From positions 36,384 to 100,383 of the forward strand of contig CAKSDE010000011.1 of assembly GCA_934444735.1 (NCBI GenBank): a DNA stretch of 64,000 bases, written 5' to 3'. Of the stretch, positions 58,654 to 64,000 are shown piece by piece. Within the stretch, counting starts at the first letter, position 1. Each line of letters starts with the position of its first letter. Position numbers and translations under genes: made by a program. The notes under the pieces are model-generated. The model was not told the DNA's origin and did no database searches. It saw only the letters and a list, made by a program, of their open reading frames with translations. Origin of the DNA: an uncultured Clostridia bacterium (GTDB taxonomy: Bacteria; Bacillota; Clostridia; UBA1381).

Positions 58654-59685
58654 ATGTCTGAATTAAAAAGGGATTATAACATTGATTTATTGAAGGTCAT
58701 TGCGATTTTCGGAGTGCTGATAATTCATTCCTGTAACTACAATTCGGAGATTGCGTCGTTAAACTGGGTATCTGCCGTTTTTTGGGGGACAATTACCCGC
58801 GCAAGCGTGCCGATATTTTTGATGACGAGCGGCGCGATGATGCTTGAGCCGAAAAAAGAGCTTGGAATGAAAAAGCTTTATCTGCATAATTTTTTGCGGA
58901 TTGTAATCGCTATGATTTTCTGGGCGTGGGCGTATAAGCTTTTTTATTCGTTTTTCGCACGTGAGCTTAGCATAGGCAGAGCTTTTGAACAATTGGGAGA
59001 AGTGCTTCTTTTCCAGCAGGAGTTCCATTTTTACTATCTGCACATGATTATTATAGTTTATATGTTCTTGCCGATTACGAGGATAATAACAAAATATGCC
59101 GATAAAAAACAGCTTGAATATACGCTCTTTATCTGGCTTTTGTTCGGAATAGTCTATCCGACGCTAAGGCTTTTTAAACCCTTTTCGGGTTTTGACGGAA
59201 TAGTCGGCAACTGGGTGATGACAATGCCGTATGCGGCAATCGGATACGGACTTTTGGGGTATTATCTGAAAAAATATCCGCCGGTAAAAAGCACGGGGAT
59301 ATGCCTTACAATATCGGGCTTTGCAGTGATATTCTGGGGGACATATATAGCAAGTGCGGCAGGCGGTGAATTTTACTCAGGGTTCATGGAGGGCATGAGC
59401 GTCGGAACCTTGATGCTTGCGGTTGGTATATACACTTTAATTGATTCGATTACAATAAAGCCGGGAAAATTCGCAAAATGCATAACATGGCTTTCAAAAG
59501 CGTCTTTTTGCGTTTATCTTGTGCATATATTCTTCCTGCGGCTTATCGAAATGCGCGGATTTTCGATTGATTTATGGTACGAATTTTTCACAATACCGGC
59601 ATTGGCGATTGTTGTATTCGTATGCAGTATTGCGGTTTATGCGGTATTATCAAAAATACCGCTTGTAAGAAAATGGCTTATTTAA
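58654..59685 (+). CDS. Membrane acyltransferase, acyltransferase_3/OafA family
   Basis: 343 residues with about ten hydrophobic segments. The N-terminal signature of the family is clear: YNIDLLKVIAIFGVLIIHS with the conserved histidine, then ASVPIFLMTSGAMMLEPKKELG. These proteins transfer acetyl or other acyl groups from the cytoplasm to cell-surface or secreted glycans. The ATG follows GGGAGG. No polymer genes are adjacent; it could act on the EPS made by the 8.4-25.5 kb locus, but nothing in the sequence shows this. The next gene, tgt, starts 23 bases downstream. Confidence 0.87.
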   Translation: MSELKRDYNIDLLKVIAIFGVLIIHSCNYNSEIASLNWVSAVFWGTITRASVPIFLMTSGAMMLEPKKELGMKKLYLHNFLRIVIAMIFWAWAYKLFYSFFARELSIGRAFEQLGEVLLFQQEFHFYYLHMIIIVYMFLPITRIITKYADKKQLEYTLFIWLLFGIVYPTLRLFKPFSGFDGIVGNWVMTMPYAAIGYGLLGYYLKKYPPVKSTGICLTISGFAVIFWGTYIASAAGGEFYSGFMEGMSVGTLMLAVGIYTLIDSITIKPGKFAKCITWLSKASFCVYLVHIFFLRLIEMRGFSIDLWYEFFTIPALAIVVFVCSIAVYAVLSKIPLVRKWLI

Positions 59686-59690
59686 AATGA

Positions 59691-60842
<1,152 letters not shown>

Positions 60843-60859
60843 AAAAGGAGAACATAATT

Positions 60860-62986
60860 ATGAATTACAGTGTTAAAGCGGACGGCAGAGAGATCAAGCT
60901 GTGGGAAACCACGATTTTGCCGCCGCCCTATAACCATACGGAAAAAATGCCGTTTGCGATAATTGCGGCTGATAAGCCTATAGATTTGGTTATTACTTCA
61001 AAAGAAAAGCTTTCGGACGTTTTGATAAGACCGCTTTCGGTTAATTTGGAGTATAAGTTTGATGAGGAAAATATCTACATTCATCTTGATAAGCCGCAGA
61101 AATTTTCCGTTGAGATCAACGGCAGCTATAAAAATAATATTTTAATATTTGCAAGCGAAAAAAGAGAAGAAAATATTGCTCCGAATGACGAAAAGGTGAT
61201 ATATTTCCCGAAAGGCGAGCATATTGCAGATGTTATTCGCATCGAGGAGGACGACATGACGCTCTATTTGGAAGAAGGAGCGCTTGTGCATGGGAAAATT
61301 CTGGCGAATAACTGCAATAACCTGAAAATATGCGGATTCGGCGCGATATGCTCCGAAAAGTACGCAAGAGAAAATGATAAGATTTACGAAAGATGCGTTG
61401 AAATAAATAATTGCAGAAATTTTGTTATGCGAGATGTTACGGTTTTGGATAGCTCAGGCTGGAGCGTCAGAGTTATGGGCTGTGACGATGTACATATCGA
61501 TAATATAAATATTGTCGGCTGGCGCGGAAATTCGGACGGCGTTGATGTGTGCGGTTCGAGAAATGTGCTTGTTGAGAAGTGCTTTATAAGAAACTGGGAC
61601 GACGGGTTTGTGGCAAAAGCGTTTGATACCGGAGATTTGGAGAATGTGACCTTCAGAGATTCTACTCTTTGGAACGATTTTGCGCGTCCGGTTGAGGTGG
61701 GCGTTGAAATACGCGCGGAATATGCAAGAAACATTACATTTTCAAATATAGATGTAATCCATTCGCTTACAGGTTATCCGATTATGGGTATACACCACGG
61801 CGACCGCGCAAAATTAAGAAATATCACATTTTCCGATATTCGTATAGAGGACGCTCCGGGTGCGCAGATGTTCGATATCAGAATCACACATTCAGCATGG
61901 AACAGAGATACGTCTATGGGAGATATTGACGGGGTTACGATAAAGGATATTTATTTTGTCGAGGATCAGGCAATACTGCCGTCAAAATCGAGAATACAAG
62001 GCTACAGCAAGGAAAATTCGATTAAAAATGTGACGCTTGAAAATATCTGCTATCTCGGCAAGTTCGCGACAACCGTTGATGAATGTCAGGTGAACGTAAT
62101 GGACTTTGTTGAGAATGTCAGCGTGAAATATCCGGAAAATGCGGAGAAGGTTGCGGCGGTCAGTACCGCTGTTGAAATAAGCGATGATTTTACTTTGACG
62201 GCAGGCGGAATGTACGAAGGAAAGGTAAAAATATCGGTTGAAAACAGGGATAATGATAAGGCAGAAGGAGAAGTGTATTTGCAGGTGTCGCCGGTAAATA
62301 TGACGGATATACCCGATAATTCGCTTAAGTACTCCTTAAAAAAGGGTGAGAGCGCACAAAAGGAATATACGCTTAGATTGCAGCCTGGCAAATATGTGTT
62401 CTGTATACAGTCGGAAAATCCGACGGTCGAGGCGAGCTGGCAGTATAAAGAGCTTGAGCTGGTTTTAAAAGACGATATAGAAAATGCACCGGAATATAAA
62501 ATAGTGAACTACTACGGCGACCGTCTGGACGGCATAAAGCTTGCGGTTAAAGATGACTGTCTTATCATAAAGTCCGATGCACTTAAAAAGAATAAGTTTA
62601 CGGTATATTCGGCTATGCCGGCGTGGGACGAGGGTATTAAATTTACGGTTGAGGAAACCGATTTCGGCGAGGCTATGGCGGTTATGGTAGGCTCGCACGG
62701 TCTTGAGGCCGCACCGCAGCTGAGATGTCCTGCCGAGATAACCTATGTATTTAAAAATGAGCCGAAGGTGGAAAAAATAGTAGAAACAACGGTGGGCGGT
62801 AAAGATTGTGACACAGTGAAAATTCCGTTTGAGCAGATGGGAATAGAGAAAAACAGCAAAAAGTTTTGGTTTGATATAGAGGCAAAGCTTCCCGAAACGG
62901 AAAAATACAGATATAAATTCACTATGTTTCATTCGGTATGGCCGGATAGAATAGCGCATATGTTTGCGAGAGCAAGGGTTGAATAA
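60860..62986 (+). CDS. Cytoplasmic right-handed beta-helix glycoside hydrolase (GH28/GH49-like)
   Basis: 708 residues, ATG after AAGGAGAA. No signal peptide. A beta-sandwich N-terminal domain (about 1-120) precedes a parallel beta-helix (about 135-405). The helix carries active-site-like aspartates in RGNSDGVDVCGSRNV and RNWDDGFVAKAF, spaced as in GH28/GH49 enzymes, plus YPIMGIHHGDRAK. Two more beta domains follow (about 430-708). Substrate: possibly a polygalacturonide or alpha-glucan oligosaccharide; the family assignment is by motif resemblance only. The transporter gene at 62990 starts 3 bases after its stop. Confidence 0.75.
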   Translation: MNYSVKADGREIKLWETTILPPPYNHTEKMPFAIIAADKPIDLVITSKEKLSDVLIRPLSVNLEYKFDEENIYIHLDKPQKFSVEINGSYKNNILIFASEKREENIAPNDEKVIYFPKGEHIADVIRIEEDDMTLYLEEGALVHGKILANNCNNLKICGFGAICSEKYARENDKIYERCVEINNCRNFVMRDVTVLDSSGWSVRVMGCDDVHIDNINIVGWRGNSDGVDVCGSRNVLVEKCFIRNWDDGFVAKAFDTGDLENVTFRDSTLWNDFARPVEVGVEIRAEYARNITFSNIDVIHSLTGYPIMGIHHGDRAKLRNITFSDIRIEDAPGAQMFDIRITHSAWNRDTSMGDIDGVTIKDIYFVEDQAILPSKSRIQGYSKENSIKNVTLENICYLGKFATTVDECQVNVMDFVENVSVKYPENAEKVAAVSTAVEISDDFTLTAGGMYEGKVKISVENRDNDKAEGEVYLQVSPVNMTDIPDNSLKYSLKKGESAQKEYTLRLQPGKYVFCIQSENPTVEASWQYKELELVLKDDIENAPEYKIVNYYGDRLDGIKLAVKDDCLIIKSDALKKNKFTVYSAMPAWDEGIKFTVEETDFGEAMAVMVGSHGLEAAPQLRCPAEITYVFKNEPKVEKIVETTVGGKDCDTVKIPFEQMGIEKNSKKFWFDIEAKLPETEKYRYKFTMFHSVWPDRIAHMFARARVE

Positions 62987-62989
62987 CAG

Positions 62990-63874
62990 ATGGAAAAACT
63001 GAAAAATCACGGATTGGCATTTTTTTCGATATTTATATGGGGGATAACGTTTGTATCCACAAAGCACTTAGAGGGAAGTTTCTCGGCTTTGGAAATACTT
63101 TTTATAAGGTATCTTATAGCATATGCGGTGCTTTGGATAATATCCCCCAAAATGCTTAAATTCAAGAGTATAAAAGAGGAACTGTACTTTTTTGCAGCGG
63201 CAATGTCGGGCGCGGCTTTTTATCAGTATCTGGAAAATCTTTCAGTTTCCTTTACAAGCCCTGCAAGTGTATCTTTTATCACAGCGACCGCGCCGATTTT
63301 TACCGCGATACTGGCGCATAAGTTTTTGGGAGAAAAGCTTACTCCTAAGATATTTTTCGGAATGTTGGTATCACTTGTCGGTGTGTTCCTGATATGCTTC
63401 GGGGATTCAAAAAAGCTGGAAACAGGTCTTTTGGGAGATCTGATAATATTCGGAAGTATATGGCTTTGGGCAGTTTATTCGATACTTGTTAAAAAGATTG
63501 CGGCATTTAATTATCCGCAGTTTCAGGTTACAAGAAGATTGTTTTTCTATTCGCTGATAGTTATGCTGCCGCCTATGGCGTTTGATGTGCGGGATTTCAA
63601 TTACAGCGCGCTTTTAAGCTTTGAATCGATCGGAAATTTCGTGTTTTTGGGGGTATTTGCGTCGGCAATATGCTTTGCAACATGGAATATGTCGGTTGAT
63701 AAGCTCGGCGCGACTACGACAAGTAAGTATCTTTTTGTAATGCCTGTTATTACGCTTATAGCACAAATGATTTTTAACGGCAATGCAGTAAGCGTGTCGG
63801 CACTGGCAGGTATGGCGGTCACGCTTTTGGGAATCGGCATATCGGAATTCAGTACGGATAAATTGAAAAGGTAA
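62990..63874 (+). CDS. EamA/DMT-family transporter
   Basis: 294 residues with ten predicted membrane segments in two homologous halves. EamA motifs include FSIFIWGITFVSTKHLEG near the start, the repeat-1 end PIFTAILAHKFLGEKLTPKIFFGMLVSLVGVFLIC, and the repeat-2 end LGATTTSKYLFVMPVITLIAQMIFNG. These carriers export or import small metabolites. The ATG is 3 bases after the beta-helix enzyme stop, so the two are co-transcribed, but a transported substrate cannot be deduced. Confidence 0.9.
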   Translation: MEKLKNHGLAFFSIFIWGITFVSTKHLEGSFSALEILFIRYLIAYAVLWIISPKMLKFKSIKEELYFFAAAMSGAAFYQYLENLSVSFTSPASVSFITATAPIFTAILAHKFLGEKLTPKIFFGMLVSLVGVFLICFGDSKKLETGLLGDLIIFGSIWLWAVYSILVKKIAAFNYPQFQVTRRLFFYSLIVMLPPMAFDVRDFNYSALLSFESIGNFVFLGVFASAICFATWNMSVDKLGATTTSKYLFVMPVITLIAQMIFNGNAVSVSALAGMAVTLLGIGISEFSTDKLKR

Positions 63875-63894
63875 AAATGAATATGATATGTGCG

Positions 63895-63928
63895 GCGCAG
63901 CAGTGTTGATGACTGCTGCGCTGTTTTT
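63895..63928 (+). terminator. Terminator after the EamA transporter
   Basis: GCGCAGCAG/CTGCTGCGC hairpin followed by TGTTTTT. Confidence 0.88.
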
Positions 63929-63938
63929 GTATAAAGAA

Positions 63939-63961
63939 AACCACGCGATAGTCGCGTGGTT
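63939..63961 (-). terminator. Terminator of a minus-strand gene beyond the window
   Basis: AACCACGCGA/TCGCGTGGTT with a 3-base loop; the minus strand continues TTCTTTAT. It suggests that a minus-strand gene ends just to the right. The remaining 39 bases are too short to assign. Confidence 0.5.
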
Positions 63962-64000
63962 CAAAAAAGGTTAACCGATGAACAAAAATTCCTCCTATGT

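Noticed and set aside
63962..64000. Start of a new plus-strand gene at ATG 63978
   Set aside because: There is no ribosome site, only a few codons are visible, and the flanking hairpin suggests a minus-strand gene end instead.

Overview
The window looks like a chromosomal segment of a low-GC, Gram-positive Clostridia-type anaerobe, probably from a gut or rumen. The evidence is sigma-A type promoters (TTGACA, 17 bp, TATAAT), strong GGAGG ribosome sites, two T-box leaders upstream of aminoacyl-tRNA synthetase genes, a Rex operator in front of adhE, [FeFe] hydrogenases, an LCP/Wzx/Wzy-type polysaccharide cluster and secreted BspA-type surface proteins. No phage genes, transposases or CRISPR arrays are visible. 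A species name cannot be justified from the sequence; a polysaccharide-degrading Clostridia lineage fits best.

Layout. 1-2 kb: the end of an OmpR-type response regulator and a membrane-anchored DUF3048 protein. 2.1-8.3 kb: a small unknown gene behind a possible LytTR-type promoter, then a 1911-residue secreted BspA/InlB-repeat surface protein. 8.3-25.5 kb: one long exopolysaccharide (EPS) locus. It has a tyrosine autokinase and its PHP phosphatase, an initiating sugar transferase, four glycosyltransferases, two pyruvyl-transferase-like proteins each matched with an iron-sulfur F420-hydrogenase-beta-like protein, a polymerase, an LCP ligase and a flippase. A 212-213 bp structured repeat lies inside this locus as two inverted copies (10602-10814 and 20564-20775) bracketing about 9.7 kb of the transferase genes. 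25.5-31.5 kb: two large secreted proteins on the minus strand.

31.7-37 kb: a LysR regulator, a YfcE-type phosphoesterase, adhE under a Rex box and a small-molecule kinase-like protein. 37.4-42 kb: a four-gene hydrogenase operon, made up of a 2Fe-2S thioredoxin-like protein, a PAS-containing sensory [FeFe] hydrogenase, a SpoIIE/PP2C-type phosphatase and a group B-like [FeFe] hydrogenase. This looks like a hydrogen- or redox-sensing signalling unit. 42-51.9 kb: an AraC regulator divergent from a beta-mannosidase-like GH2, tRNA-Ser(GGA), a serine hydrolase, two CobW-type metal GTPases (one His-rich, one fused to a different C-terminal domain) and a second GH2 enzyme.

51.9-58.4 kb: a T-box (apparent specifier GUA) ahead of an Eis-like acetyltransferase, a 59-residue membrane protein and valS; then a second T-box (apparent specifier ACC) ahead of thrS. 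58.5-64 kb: a membrane acyltransferase, tgt, a cytoplasmic beta-helix glycoside hydrolase and an EamA-family transporter.

The observations most worth following are the inverted hairpin-ended repeats within the EPS locus, including compensatory changes in one terminal hairpin; an uncharacterised extracellular domain shared by the giant surface protein and the LCP ligase; the paired pyruvyl-transferase/iron-sulfur modules; and the CobW fusion protein.
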